Assembly: GCA_963747515.1 (NCBI GenBank)
Contig: CAVVFN010000003.1
Span: forward strand, 992,001-1,056,000
Reading direction: 5' to 3'
Origin: Mariniphaga sp963747515
GTDB lineage: Bacteria > Bacteroidota > Bacteroidia > Bacteroidales > Prolixibacteraceae
Length of the DNA: 64,000 nt
Positions 18,195 to 27,001 of this stretch are shown piece by piece. The notes under the pieces are model-generated. The model was not told the origin of the DNA and ran no database searches. It worked only from the letters and a program-made list of their open reading frames with translations. The number at the start of each line of letters is the position of its first letter. Position 1 is the stretch's first letter. The translations under genes and the position numbers were made by a program.

Positions 18195-19133
18195 ATGTCC
18201 GACCAAACAAAAGGAATTGTTTATTCCGCCATTACGGCTTTCTTCTGGGGGCTGCTGGCCATTGCACTTAAGGTAGCAGTGCAGGAAGTGGACCCCAAAA
18301 CCATTGTGTGGCTTAGGTTTTTTATTGCTTTTTTATTCATTTTAGGCTGGCAGCTTTATCAAAATCCAAAATCAATAAAAATAATGATATCCCCTCCTCT
18401 GCTGCTCGTATTGGCAGCCGTTGCACTTTCATGGAATTATCTTGGCTTCATGTTGGGAATTCATTATACTACCCCCAGTAACGCACAGCTTTTCATACAG
18501 TTTGGTCCTATGCTGCTGGCGTTATCGGGATTCCTGGTATTCAAAGAAAGATTTACCCGCTTACAGATGGCAGGTTTTATCGTAGCACTCCTTGGCTTTT
18601 CCTTTTTCTACGGCGACCAGTTACTGGCTTTTTTTGAGGGTAAAAAACAATATAATCTCGGTGTTTTGCTCACACTTAGTGGTGCGGTAGCCTGGACTGT
18701 TTATGCTATTTTGCAGAAAATGCTTGTTAAACGTTTTTCTGCCCCTGCACTTAATCTGTTTCTTTTTGGATTGCCTTCAATACTATATCTGCCATTTATC
18801 GATCTTTCTCCTATTTTTCAGTTAAACTGGACCTGGTGGCTGCTCCTGTTTTTTTTGGGTGCCAATACTCTGATTTCTTACAGTACGCTGGCAGAAGCAT
18901 TGCGGTACATTGAAGCGAGCAAAGTAAGTGTCATCATTTTTCTGAACCCTATAATCACCTTTACCATCATGGGAATCCTTACTTATTTAAATGTAGACTG
19001 GATTACACATGAACGGTTTTCACTGATTACCGTTTTAGGTGCAGTACTGGTTATTTCCGGAGCTTTTATGGTAGTCCGGAAAAAGAAAAAAGTTGCCAAA
19101 ATTACAAACAAACAGGCAGAAACGCTTTATTAA
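18195..19133 (+). CDS. EamA/DMT-superfamily transporter
   Basis: 312 residues with about ten predicted transmembrane helices in two EamA repeats. The first starts 'GIVYSAITAFFWGLLAIALK' and the second 'GVLLTLSGAVAWTVYAILQK'. DMT transporters export metabolites or amino acids. The substrate is unknown. It starts three bases after pheT, so it is probably co-transcribed, and ends converging on the PspC gene with one base between the two coding regions. Confidence 0.9.
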   Translation: MSDQTKGIVYSAITAFFWGLLAIALKVAVQEVDPKTIVWLRFFIAFLFILGWQLYQNPKSIKIMISPPLLLVLAAVALSWNYLGFMLGIHYTTPSNAQLFIQFGPMLLALSGFLVFKERFTRLQMAGFIVALLGFSFFYGDQLLAFFEGKKQYNLGVLLTLSGAVAWTVYAILQKMLVKRFSAPALNLFLFGLPSILYLPFIDLSPIFQLNWTWWLLLFFLGANTLISYSTLAEALRYIEASKVSVIIFLNPIITFTIMGILTYLNVDWITHERFSLITVLGAVLVISGAFMVVRKKKKVAKITNKQAETLY

Positions 19134-19134
19134 T

Positions 19135-19341
19135 TCATTTCGTTTTTCTGGGTATAACTATCCATGCGATAATATAAACCAATAGTCCCGGAAAACCCGC
19201 AGAGAGAATGGATACAAGGGCATATACAAGCCTTACAATGGTTTTGTCTGCATAAATATATTCAGCAAAACCGGCAAGAACTCCCCCAAGAATTCTGTCA
19301 TCGGATCGATAAAGCTTCTTTGATTTACTTTTTCGTTCCAT
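19135..19341 (-). CDS. PspC-domain small membrane protein
   Basis: 68 residues. 'KKLYRSDDRILGGVLAGFAEYIYADKTIVRLVYA' followed by a hydrophobic helix ending in 'IIAWIVIPRKTK' is the PspC pattern. PspC proteins sense envelope stress and membrane energy state. It lies two bases after the acidic hypothetical gene and is probably co-transcribed with it. Confidence 0.88.
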   Translation of the reverse strand: MERKSKSKKLYRSDDRILGGVLAGFAEYIYADKTIVRLVYALVSILSAGFPGLLVYIIAWIVIPRKTK

Positions 19342-19343
19342 TA

Positions 19344-19595
19344 TTATTCTTCTTCATCGGCATCTAAAAATTCTTCATTCTCAAACTCTTTTTCCAAAAA
19401 TTCTTCAGCTTCTTCGATTAATTGTGCAACCAATTCCTGGTCATTGGGTTCATCATCAATCCAATGAATTTCCTGATTGCTTTCAAAATCATCGATGTCG
19501 GCTTCAATAATGAAACGTGGAGATTCATTGTGCACCACAAAAATGGTTTCCGGAGTCTCCAGCGAGTTATCAGCTAATAAAAATCTGGGCAACAT
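19344..19595 (-). CDS. conserved acidic hypothetical protein
   Basis: 83 residues from the ATG at 19595. A longer frame reaches 19691, but the conserved part begins at 'MLPRFLLADNSLETPETIFVV' and the extension overlaps the divergent transporter. The C-terminal half is extremely acidic ('EEAEEFLEKEFENEEFLDADEEE'-like composition). I recall this N-terminal pattern from small conserved Bacteroidota proteins of unknown function. Its pairing with PspC suggests an envelope-related role, which is inference only. Confidence 0.75.
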   Translation of the reverse strand: MLPRFLLADNSLETPETIFVVHNESPRFIIEADIDDFESNQEIHWIDDEPNDQELVAQLIEEAEEFLEKEFENEEFLDADEEE

Positions 19596-19674
19596 GTTTT
19601 CTGTTTTTAAATTATGTGCTAATTTATGAAATAGATTACTATTTTTAGCGGAAATTTTAAAAAATGAACCTGAA

Positions 19675-21357
19675 ATGAATGAACTGAACAATTTTCTTTC
19701 TCTAATCGACAGTTATATTGGTGGATCTCAATGGTTCGTTTTTTTACTTTTAGGTACGGGGTTATTCTTTACAATCTATTTAAAGTTTCCGCAATTCCGT
19801 TATCTGAAACATTCCGTTCGTATTGTCCGGGGAAAATTTGATCGATCAGGTGACAAAGGCGATACTTCCCATTTTCAGGCTTTGACAACAGCACTCTCAG
19901 GCACAGTGGGTACAGGAAATATAGCCGGAGTAGCTTTAGCTATTCATCTTGGTGGCCCGGCGGCATTATTCTGGATGCTCGTTACTGCTGCCGTTGGTAT
20001 GACCACTAAGTTTGTAGAGGTAACCCTTTCTCATAAATATCGTGAAACGGCTTCAGATGGCACGATTGCAGGGGGTCCCATGTATTACATGAAAAACAGG
20101 CTGAATTTGAGATGGCTTGCTGTTATTTTCGCTGTTGCCACCGTATTGTCATCTTTTGGAACAGGTAATTTGCCGCAAATAAACAGTATTTCCAATTCAC
20201 TTTTTGAAACCTTTGGCATCAACCACATGCTTACTGGTGGCATTCTGGCGGTTCTGCTGGGTTTCGTAATTATTGGGGGCATAAAACGAATTGCTAAAGT
20301 TACTTCCCGTCTTGTCCCTATAATGGCTGTTATTTATTTTATTGGTGCAGCTGCTGTAATTGCATATAACTATGAGAATATTCTTCCCTCGCTCTCTTCA
20401 ATCATAGTTGATGTATTTACAGGAACCGCAGCAATGGGCGGATTTTTGGGAGGAAGCATTGCTTTTGCTTTCAACCGGGGGGTAAACCGTGGGTTGTTTT
20501 CCAATGAGGCAGGTCAGGGCTCTGCTCCTATTGCTCATGCTGCAGCCCGTGCACATGAACCGGTTTCTGAAGGACTGGTTGCCCTGCTTGAACCGTTTAT
20601 TGATACCATTATTATTTGTACCCTTACAGGATTGGTGCTTTTATCTTCAGGCGTTTGGAAAGAAAAACTGCCCAACCAGTTTCAGGAAACCGATTTATTT
20701 GCACTCGAAGGAAATTATTCTGATGATAATCCTACTCACCAGGAAAAGTTATTCCAGTTCCTGGCAGGTAAAAATGAACTTCCGCTTTTTTCCGGAAATG
20801 TTACTGTGGAAGAAGGAAAAATAAAGAATAATAATATTACCCTTTTACATGCTCGTTCAGTTGCCGAAGATGTCACCGTAAGGCTAAATAATGAGCCATA
20901 TACAGGCAGCATAGCTTTCAGTTCAGGCCGGCTGGTAAGCCAGCCCGGTCTGGCACTTATCGGAAACTCCCTGCTCCACAGTGCTCCTCTTACCACCATA
21001 GCCTTCACCCGAAGCTGGTTTGGTGATTTCGGAAAATACATTGTGTCAGTTGGGTTACTGCTTTTTGCATTTTCAACAGCTATAAGCTGGTCCTATTATG
21101 GCGACCGGGCAATTACCTATCTTTTCGGCTCAGAAAAAGTAATCTACTATCACATCATTTATGTAATCGGTTTTTTCCTGGCATCCTTTACCGATACTAC
21201 CATTATCTGGACGCTTTCGGGTATCACCATCGCTTTAATGACCATTCCCAATTTAGTAGGAATTCTTTCTCTCTCAAAAGAGATGAAAAAGGAAGTAAAG
21301 CTTTTCTGGCAGGAATACAGGGAGCAATTTCCGGATGAAAAATTACCAAAGGATTGA
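19675..21357 (+). CDS. AGCS-family sodium:alanine/glycine symporter
   Basis: 560 residues. Typical AGCS blocks are present: 'HFQALTTALSGTVGTGNIAGVALAI' (66-90), 'GGPMYYM' (133-139), 'FNRGVNRGLFSNEAGQGSAPIAHAAA' (266-291) and 'FAFSTAISWSYYGDRA' (464-479). These proteins take up alanine or glycine with sodium at the inner membrane. An extra hydrophilic segment of about 100 residues (about 332-438) lies between two transmembrane helices where family members usually have a short loop. The start ATG overlaps no verified gene. It converges on the DUF2254 gene. Confidence 0.92.
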   Translation: MNELNNFLSLIDSYIGGSQWFVFLLLGTGLFFTIYLKFPQFRYLKHSVRIVRGKFDRSGDKGDTSHFQALTTALSGTVGTGNIAGVALAIHLGGPAALFWMLVTAAVGMTTKFVEVTLSHKYRETASDGTIAGGPMYYMKNRLNLRWLAVIFAVATVLSSFGTGNLPQINSISNSLFETFGINHMLTGGILAVLLGFVIIGGIKRIAKVTSRLVPIMAVIYFIGAAAVIAYNYENILPSLSSIIVDVFTGTAAMGGFLGGSIAFAFNRGVNRGLFSNEAGQGSAPIAHAAARAHEPVSEGLVALLEPFIDTIIICTLTGLVLLSSGVWKEKLPNQFQETDLFALEGNYSDDNPTHQEKLFQFLAGKNELPLFSGNVTVEEGKIKNNNITLLHARSVAEDVTVRLNNEPYTGSIAFSSGRLVSQPGLALIGNSLLHSAPLTTIAFTRSWFGDFGKYIVSVGLLLFAFSTAISWSYYGDRAITYLFGSEKVIYYHIIYVIGFFLASFTDTTIIWTLSGITIALMTIPNLVGILSLSKEMKKEVKLFWQEYREQFPDEKLPKD

Positions 21358-21371
21358 GCTGGATATCATGA

Positions 21372-21396
21372 AGGGTAAATGTTTCTTTTTTACCCT
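21372..21396. terminator. convergent hairpin, possible terminator
   Basis: AGGGTAAA (21372-21379) pairs with TTTACCCT (21389-21396) around a T-rich loop. It lies between the convergent AGCS and DUF2254 genes and overlaps the last codons of the latter. The stem is short, so this is tentative. Confidence 0.4.
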
Positions 21397-22700
21397 CCAA
21401 TCTGCCTGCTTCGTTCCTTTAAATCTTCCAAATCATTTGGTTCTTCAAATGTTTTCTCAGCGGTATTAAGAACCATCTGAACGTGCTTTTTCAGAACATC
21501 TTTCTGTTGTCTGTTTTTGGAAAACTTGTCAATTATAATAAAAGCATCCATCAATCTGACAGCCACCGATGGAATGGAATGGCCAAATTGGCGGATCTGA
21601 TTAAAAGCAGCATCAAATACACCCTCATAGGTAAGAGGCTTGACAATAACTCTCAGATTCCCTTCAGTGTCATACCTGTATTTTGAAGGAAATTTTACAC
21701 CCGACAGATAACAAATAGCTGAAGTGAGGTTATCAATGCAGGAAATGGCAGTATATGGATCATTTACTCCCGGAGATAAAGCCCTGCAGGCTATTTCAAC
21801 CATCTGATGAATGGAATATTCGGTATCCTGATGAGGCGTCCTTATCCTGCCGGTCAAAAAGTACGACTTGCACCTATCCATTTGTTCCTCCTCCAATTTC
21901 TTATCAGAAAATACTGTACCCAGTTCCAAACCTTCCACAAGGTAGTTGCCCGGCCTGTAATACAATTCAATTAAAGCATTGTTCTTAACCGCAAAATCAA
22001 TAAAAGACTCACCATCAAGATATTGAAGATAGCCACCCTTACGAATTCCTATCGAGTACCGGTAGACATACATCGATTTTAATAATTCCTCATTTTCCTT
22101 TTTATTCTCTTTCCCTATTTCTTGTCCAAATTCATTGGAAAAAAGATTGCGGACACTGCCGGAAAGAGAATCGGATATATTTGAAATCACATTATCCGCC
22201 TGAATACTCATTGAAATGTGGTGTATAAATACAATTAAAAGAATTATATTCCCAAAAGAAACAACAAGTGCAAACAATACAGAAAAAAAAGGAACGAAGG
22301 TAAAATCCTCATTTCCTCTGATCGAATTTATTACGATCAGACAATATAAAAATGTAGAAATATAGGCCCCTAATACCACCTGATTGATCCTGTCGTACAT
22401 AAAATTCTTTAACAACCTGGGGCCAAATTGTGATGAAGCAAGGCTTAAAGCTACCAGGGTAATTGAAAAAACGGTTCCCGCCACACCAATCATAGCTCCT
22501 GAAATTACAGAAAGTACACTGCGGGCCGAATCGGGGCTTCCGGTAAAGAAATAAATTCCTACTCTTCCGGGATTAAAATCATTAATTCTGTCAAAATATA
22601 TTAATCCGTAGGCGAATATTAAGGCTGCCACAATTAATAGTACCGGAATAAACCAAAAAGTAGCTTTCAACTCATCCCAGGAAAACAACAGCTTTTTCAT
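21390..22700 (-). CDS. DUF2254 membrane protein
   Basis: 436 residues. Hydrophobic segments near 13-33, 63-85, 105-123 and 135-160, with the DUF2254 block 'VISGAMIGVAGTVFSITLVALSLASSQFGPRLLKNFM' (about 65-101; only its ends are diagnostic) and 'SIQADNVISNISDSL'. The later 'LSPGVNDPYTAISCIDNL' motif is also typical. The function is unknown. The promoter region carries the same ECF-type motif as the DUF1206 gene, which suggests envelope-stress control. Confidence 0.9.
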   Translation of the reverse strand: MKKLLFSWDELKATFWFIPVLLIVAALIFAYGLIYFDRINDFNPGRVGIYFFTGSPDSARSVLSVISGAMIGVAGTVFSITLVALSLASSQFGPRLLKNFMYDRINQVVLGAYISTFLYCLIVINSIRGNEDFTFVPFFSVLFALVVSFGNIILLIVFIHHISMSIQADNVISNISDSLSGSVRNLFSNEFGQEIGKENKKENEELLKSMYVYRYSIGIRKGGYLQYLDGESFIDFAVKNNALIELYYRPGNYLVEGLELGTVFSDKKLEEEQMDRCKSYFLTGRIRTPHQDTEYSIHQMVEIACRALSPGVNDPYTAISCIDNLTSAICYLSGVKFPSKYRYDTEGNLRVIVKPLTYEGVFDAAFNQIRQFGHSIPSVAVRLMDAFIIIDKFSKNRQQKDVLKKHVQMVLNTAEKTFEEPNDLEDLKERSRQIGG

Positions 22701-22733
22701 AATTCAAGTTTTATTATTGCCTTATGCTAAATT

Positions 22734-22774
22734 ATTTATATAGACAATTTTTCACCTGAAAAAGTTGCAGGTTA
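22734..22774 (-). promoter_or_regulatory. putative ECF-sigma promoter of the DUF2254 gene
   Basis: Minus strand: TAACCTGCAACTTTTTCAGG followed by a TTGTCTATATAA element. The GCAAC -35 core is at 22764-22768 and the GTCTATA -10 at 22739-22745, with 18 bases between AAC and GTC. The ATG at 22700 is about 39 bases downstream. It matches the copy at 23907-23943 almost base for base. Confidence 0.6.
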
Positions 22775-23043
22775 GAAGAAATCGAAAATGCAACAGATGA
22801 AAAATTGATTAACATTCTTCCCGGTGTGAACCGCCTGGTTAAGCTTCTTTTTCAACTAAAAAAAGGATTCATGAGTACAGCAAAAACGTGCATGTGCTTT
22901 TGGAAACAGGAAACAATCCGTCACCACTATAAAACACCTGTGTATTGAAAAACAATTCAGACCGGATGGTGGTACTTCAAAATTTATCTTATTTTGAAGT
23001 GATACTAAAAGAACTGTAACATTCATGGAGGATCTATAACCGG
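22775..23043. other. gap between DUF1206 and DUF2254 promoter
   Basis: No gene was recognised. A perfect 10-bp inverted repeat (ACTTCAAAAT at 22974-22983 and ATTTTGAAGT at 22991-23000) lies just after the DUF1206 stop. It lacks a T-run, so it may be a weak terminator or transcript-stabilising hairpin. Confidence 0.4.
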
Positions 23044-23847
23044 TCAATCTTCTTCAAAGCTATAGTAATAACCGTTTAGAATCATATAAAAGCCATAACA
23101 AATAGTCCCTATAGCCACAGCAAAAAACATGATATGCCCAAAGGTACCAAAGTCGCCTATAAAGTCAAATGCAGAATCGGTGTCTCCTACTTCCTCAGGG
23201 TCAGATTCCAGAGCTGCAGAAATGAAAAAGTAACTTATTATTGATAATATGATTCCCCGGGCAAAATAGCCAACCCATGCAAATGTATGTATCATTTTTT
23301 CCATCCAGTTTTGCATGGCATAAAATTTCAGCCTTTTCTTATATTCCCCGGCAGCAACATACTTAAACTGAATCAAACCTGCAAATCCTGTTACTGCACC
23401 TGCAAAACCAATAATCCATGCTCCTCCTGAAAGTGCCAGTATTCTTGCCACCAACATCTGCTGCTCTTCCTCACTGTTACCTGCTCCTCCATTAATCAAA
23501 ATATCTAAGGCTGCATAACCTATAAGGATATACCCCCCGGCACTTAAAGCTATGCCCGCTCTTTTTGCCACACCTGCCAAATGATTTCCAAAATTGTATG
23601 GATCTGTAAGTGCTTCAAAAATTCTCCAGAATACATATCCTGCCAGTCCGGCAACAAGAGAAAGGATTATCAGCCATCCCATGGGAATTCTCAAAATAAC
23701 GCCAACAATCCGCTCTTCATCAGCTTTTGCAACAATAATACCCAGGTACGATAAAATAGCCATAACACCTACCATAATATAAACGGCAGCGATGGAATAA
23801 CAGCCGATTATGGCCAGCTTTTCGGCGTAGGGTTTATATTTTTCCAT
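23044..23847 (-). CDS. DUF1206 membrane protein
   Basis: 267 residues with about six transmembrane helices arranged as three repeats. The repeat signature includes 'IPMGWLIILSLVAGLAGYVFWRIFEALTDPY' (ends diagnostic) and 'VGYFARGIILSIISYFFI'. These are typical of DUF1206 proteins, which have no known biochemical activity and are often found with general-stress genes. The promoter carries the palindromic ECF-like motif at 23907-23943. The next upstream gene is the GNAT gene, 142 bases away. Confidence 0.9.
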   Translation of the reverse strand: MEKYKPYAEKLAIIGCYSIAAVYIMVGVMAILSYLGIIVAKADEERIVGVILRIPMGWLIILSLVAGLAGYVFWRIFEALTDPYNFGNHLAGVAKRAGIALSAGGYILIGYAALDILINGGAGNSEEEQQMLVARILALSGGAWIIGFAGAVTGFAGLIQFKYVAAGEYKKRLKFYAMQNWMEKMIHTFAWVGYFARGIILSIISYFFISAALESDPEEVGDTDSAFDFIGDFGTFGHIMFFAVAIGTICYGFYMILNGYYYSFEED

Positions 23848-23906
23848 ATCCGTTCCTTTATAACATTTGCAGAAATAATTTCAGGAAGCCTTGCGCCTGT
23901 GTTTTT

Positions 23907-23943
23907 ATATAGACAAACTTAACCTGCAAAAGTTGCAGGTTAA
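23907..23943 (-). promoter_or_regulatory. putative ECF-sigma promoter of DUF1206 gene, with 25-bp palindrome
   Basis: Minus strand: GCAAC -35 core at 23932-23936 and GTCTATA -10 at 23908-23914, with 17 bases between AAC and GTC. The -35 lies inside a perfect inverted repeat, TTAACCTGCAA (23919-23929) and TTGCAGGTTAA (23933-23943). The DUF1206 ATG is about 60 bases downstream. Confidence 0.6.
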
Positions 23944-23989
23944 AAGAATTGAAGGAATTGACCAAAATGCAAATTAAATAACTGAAAAA

Positions 23990-24826
23990 TTACTTTTGTT
24001 CCGGTTCGTTTTTTATAAGACACTCCTCATAAGTACCTTCAATTCTGAACCCAAGTTTTTCATACATCCGTATGGCATATTCATTATCCGACCGTACATT
24101 TAAGCCAATGATATCCACATTTTTTTGCAAATCGCAACACAGAGCAGCCGTTAATTTATATCCTGTTTTTTGATTCCTGTAAGCCGGCAGGATGGCAATA
24201 TTTCCCAGTGCCGCTACCCGGTAGCGGGCAGAATAAACATGAATGCCGGCTATACCCACCAATTCATCCTTTAAAAAATACCCGAAATACTTGCCGGTTT
24301 CAAGCATATAGCTGTCAAACCAGTTGTGAGGATATGCTGAAGAATACAGCTTCCTGATTTCAGCTAAATCATGTTTACCCAATCTTCTGATATTATCATC
24401 ACCGGGAGGGGCAACTTTTTCATATAATACCATTTTATAATTCAAACCGAAATGCTCCACAATATTTTCACGACCCAAGGCATCGACAAAACCTTCTCCC
24501 AGATGTGCATAAAAACGCGCAGGAAGCAAGTGTCTTATTTCCTTAAGCAACAACATGGCAAACTCTTTCCCTTTTTTTTGAAAGCACAACAGTGAAGGAC
24601 AATTATTTCCTGAATACAATAAAGCTGCTGATTTTAGTTCCCCCATCTCTTTCAGGGCATACCATTGAGTCTTAGGCCAGAAAAATTCGTCCAGATCACC
24701 GGTAAGATAAATCTGAAGACCTGCCTCCTTCTGCAAAAATTCAAACAAAACATCTTTAGTGTGTATTATCTCAATAACCATCGAATCGTTTGTAAATCTA
24801 TTTTTCCTCCAGATATACTGCTTCAA
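23990..24826 (-). CDS. GNAT-family N-acetyltransferase (FR47-like)
   Basis: 278 residues. The C-terminal half is a GNAT fold: 'LVGIAGIHVYSARYRVAALGNIAILPAYRNQKTGYKLTAAL', with the acetyl-CoA loop near 'YRNQKTGYK', then 'IGLNVRSDNEYAIRMYEKLGFRIEGTYEE', the classical N-x-x-A-x-x-x-Y-x-x-x-G-F block. The N-terminal half is a less conserved substrate domain. The acceptor is unknown. The start may instead be the ATG at 24781 (residue 16), where similarity begins. It lies 40 bases after the glycosidase-like gene on the same strand. Confidence 0.85.
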   Translation of the reverse strand: MKQYIWRKNRFTNDSMVIEIIHTKDVLFEFLQKEAGLQIYLTGDLDEFFWPKTQWYALKEMGELKSAALLYSGNNCPSLLCFQKKGKEFAMLLLKEIRHLLPARFYAHLGEGFVDALGRENIVEHFGLNYKMVLYEKVAPPGDDNIRRLGKHDLAEIRKLYSSAYPHNWFDSYMLETGKYFGYFLKDELVGIAGIHVYSARYRVAALGNIAILPAYRNQKTGYKLTAALCCDLQKNVDIIGLNVRSDNEYAIRMYEKLGFRIEGTYEECLIKNEPEQK

Positions 24827-24866
24827 TTACCCGCTTTCTTGAATCCGGGTTAAATCCTAAATATTT

Positions 24867-26309
24867 TTAATTTCTTTTTTTTCCTCCATATAACCACCAG
24901 GGATTTTCGTATACTGGTGTTTCAATGATAATTTCATCATCTCCCGATTGGTATTTAGCGCTGGCTTTTACCATATGCCCGTACTCCGGCATTTCTGCAA
25001 TTTCAAAGCAATACGGAGCATCTGTTCGTTTTTCAACAACCTGATTGTTAACCAGCAGGGTTACTTCTTTTATGGCCGAAAATTTACCGGCATTTTCTAC
25101 CTTAACCGTTACTTTTCCCGGTTCATCCAACCATTCCATTCCAATTGTTGGTGTGCCCGGATATCCTGTTATTTCTGCAAGCAAATTAAAAAAAGCCTGC
25201 TTGCGGTCAGAAGATATTTGCCAGTTTACCGGCACGCTCTGATAACCTTCATTGAACAAAGCATTTTCATTTTCAAGACGAAAGTCGAAGAATCCCCATG
25301 AAGCATAATTTTGCACAGCCTCTGCCATGTTGTTCCTGTATTCCCCCCATCCCTGTTCAGCAGCCAGCCAGGGCTGATCGTCCTCGTTAATTATGATGGG
25401 CTTGTTGCTGTAAACTTCCATCTGCCGCACCTGTTCAATCATTTCTTCCATCCTCTCCGGGTCACTTACACCGTTGCCGTGCAGCAAAACATAATCGGAA
25501 ACTTCAACAATACTGGAAGGAGGAAGTGCACCACCACCAAGTGATGTACTTATATAAAGCGATTGACCATTTTTTTCAATACCTTTTGCAATTTCTATGA
25601 GTTCGTGAACGCGATCGCATTTTAAAACATCGTGATCGTATGCCCTCACATTGCATTCATTGTTGATTTCAATGATTACGTTAGTGTATTCCTTGTCGAG
25701 TATCCACCCGGTGGCATTCACCACAGCTTTTTTAATGGCTTCTTCACCAATAAGGTTTTCATCCTGTCCAAAATAGAAAAATCCCACAACGGGCACCATT
25801 CCCAGTTCATCGGCCTTATCGAGAATTAGTCCGAGCCGGTCCATAAATCCTTCTCTCAGCGATCCATCGGGTGCAAATGCCGAGTTGTCCCAGGGCTGAT
25901 TGCGGCAATAACCATAAGGACACCCTCCTTGCAGGTTCACCGTAAAACTCAGCAGACCGTGTTCGCGCCAGGCAGGCATAGCTTCAATGAATTCCCTTGT
26001 ATTCCTGTCAGGATCCCATTCTCTGGTGTCGGGATAAGCAAATTGTCCCTTTGTCTGAGGGTTTAAATCATCAAAAATCCCCTGCACCATTCTCGAATTC
26101 ATAAGGAGTCCCTCAACCGGAAACGACTCACCTTTGGCAGTTGTCCATATGCGATCAGGATATGTTGGCACACCGTTAATGAAAAATTGATCGCCAACTA
26201 TGGTAACTTTGGTTTTTCTCTCTTTTGCCTGTTCAATAACTTGCTCCTTATTACATCCGAAAAAAATAAATAAGCAAAAAGCAATTAACACTCCATTATT
26301 AAACCGCAT
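24867..26309 (-). CDS. glycoside hydrolase-like lipoprotein (TIM-barrel, family uncertain)
   Basis: 480 residues with a lipoprotein signal ('LFIFFGCNKE', lipidated Cys about residue 19). The region from about 60 to 380 reads like a clan-A (beta/alpha)8 glycosidase: 'LGMVPVVGFFYFGQ', 'NVIIEINNECNV' (an N-E pair at the usual acid/base strand) and 'YSNKPIIINEDDQPW' (a Glu at the usual nucleophile strand). The C-terminus (about 390-480) looks like an Ig-like beta domain. It begins with 'FFINGVPTYPDRIW', typical of sugar-active proteins. The substrate and GH family cannot be assigned by reading. No SusC/SusD pair is adjacent. Confidence 0.7.
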   Translation of the reverse strand: MRFNNGVLIAFCLFIFFGCNKEQVIEQAKERKTKVTIVGDQFFINGVPTYPDRIWTTAKGESFPVEGLLMNSRMVQGIFDDLNPQTKGQFAYPDTREWDPDRNTREFIEAMPAWREHGLLSFTVNLQGGCPYGYCRNQPWDNSAFAPDGSLREGFMDRLGLILDKADELGMVPVVGFFYFGQDENLIGEEAIKKAVVNATGWILDKEYTNVIIEINNECNVRAYDHDVLKCDRVHELIEIAKGIEKNGQSLYISTSLGGGALPPSSIVEVSDYVLLHGNGVSDPERMEEMIEQVRQMEVYSNKPIIINEDDQPWLAAEQGWGEYRNNMAEAVQNYASWGFFDFRLENENALFNEGYQSVPVNWQISSDRKQAFFNLLAEITGYPGTPTIGMEWLDEPGKVTVKVENAGKFSAIKEVTLLVNNQVVEKRTDAPYCFEIAEMPEYGHMVKASAKYQSGDDEIIIETPVYENPWWLYGGKKRN

Positions 26310-26338
26310 TTCTTTCAGTTTAAAATTTAAAACCAGGT

Positions 26339-27001
26339 TTACTGGCCAAATATACTATTTAAAACATTCTGAATTTCCTCAACATCAAAAGCATTCGGGT
26401 TCCAGGATTCCTTACTCTCCAGTCCAAGCCACTGCCTGTATTCCATGTATTCAGGGTGAGATTTATCTTCCAATACCTTTTTCATATTCTCATATCCCCA
26501 AACACCTCCGCAATCCTCAGGCGGACAGGCGCCTTTTCCATCAAGCAAATGAGGCATACGGGCAACCTCAGGAATTATTTTTTCCAATGTTATCAGGTGT
26601 TCCCAGGAGTCACCAAAATCATAGGTGTAGGTATATTTTTGATTTTCCTTGTTAAAAACATCAGAAAGCAGAACATCTTCTGCTTCAATCTGCTGCTCAT
26701 CACCAACCTCATGATCTTCATAAATGGTGGTAAGAACTTTTTCTGAACCAAAAAACTTTTCCGAAAACTGGTAGAGATGACTGTTTGTCCATCCAAAAAC
26801 AACCTGAATGATGTAGTGAAACTGGAAGAAGCTGAAATAGGATGGAACCGTTACCCTTCGCCAGACCGGAGGTTTGGAAATATCCTTTATCTGAATTTTG
26901 AATTCAAAGGTGCTGCTGTTTTGAACATCTTTTTCATTAAAATCCGGTTTCACATCAAACGGGTCGCCTGAAAATTCCTCCCCATGTCCATGTATCATCA
27001 T
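26339..27001 (-). CDS. plasmid pRiA4b ORF-3 family protein
   Basis: 220 residues from the ATG at 27001. A longer frame to 27115 would overlap the upstream gene further and adds unrelated basic sequence. The PRiA4-ORF3 pattern is clear: 'FKIQIKDISKPPVWRRVTVP', 'FFQFHYIIQVVFGWTNSHLYQF', 'YTYDFGDSWEHLITLEKI' and 'ACPPEDCGGVWGYENM'. The family has unknown function and is found on plasmids and chromosomes. It overlaps the upstream hypothetical gene by 47 bases, so the two are probably one unit. Confidence 0.9.
   Translation of the reverse strand: MMIHGHGEEFSGDPFDVKPDFNEKDVQNSSTFEFKIQIKDISKPPVWRRVTVPSYFSFFQFHYIIQVVFGWTNSHLYQFSEKFFGSEKVLTTIYEDHEVGDEQQIEAEDVLLSDVFNKENQKYTYTYDFGDSWEHLITLEKIIPEVARMPHLLDGKGACPPEDCGGVWGYENMKKVLEDKSHPEYMEYRQWLGLESKESWNPNAFDVEEIQNVLNSIFGQ

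Noticed and set aside
22856..23047. A 63-residue minus-strand frame between DUF1206 and DUF2254
   Set aside because: No signal, domain or start context, and it overlaps the inverted repeat after DUF1206.
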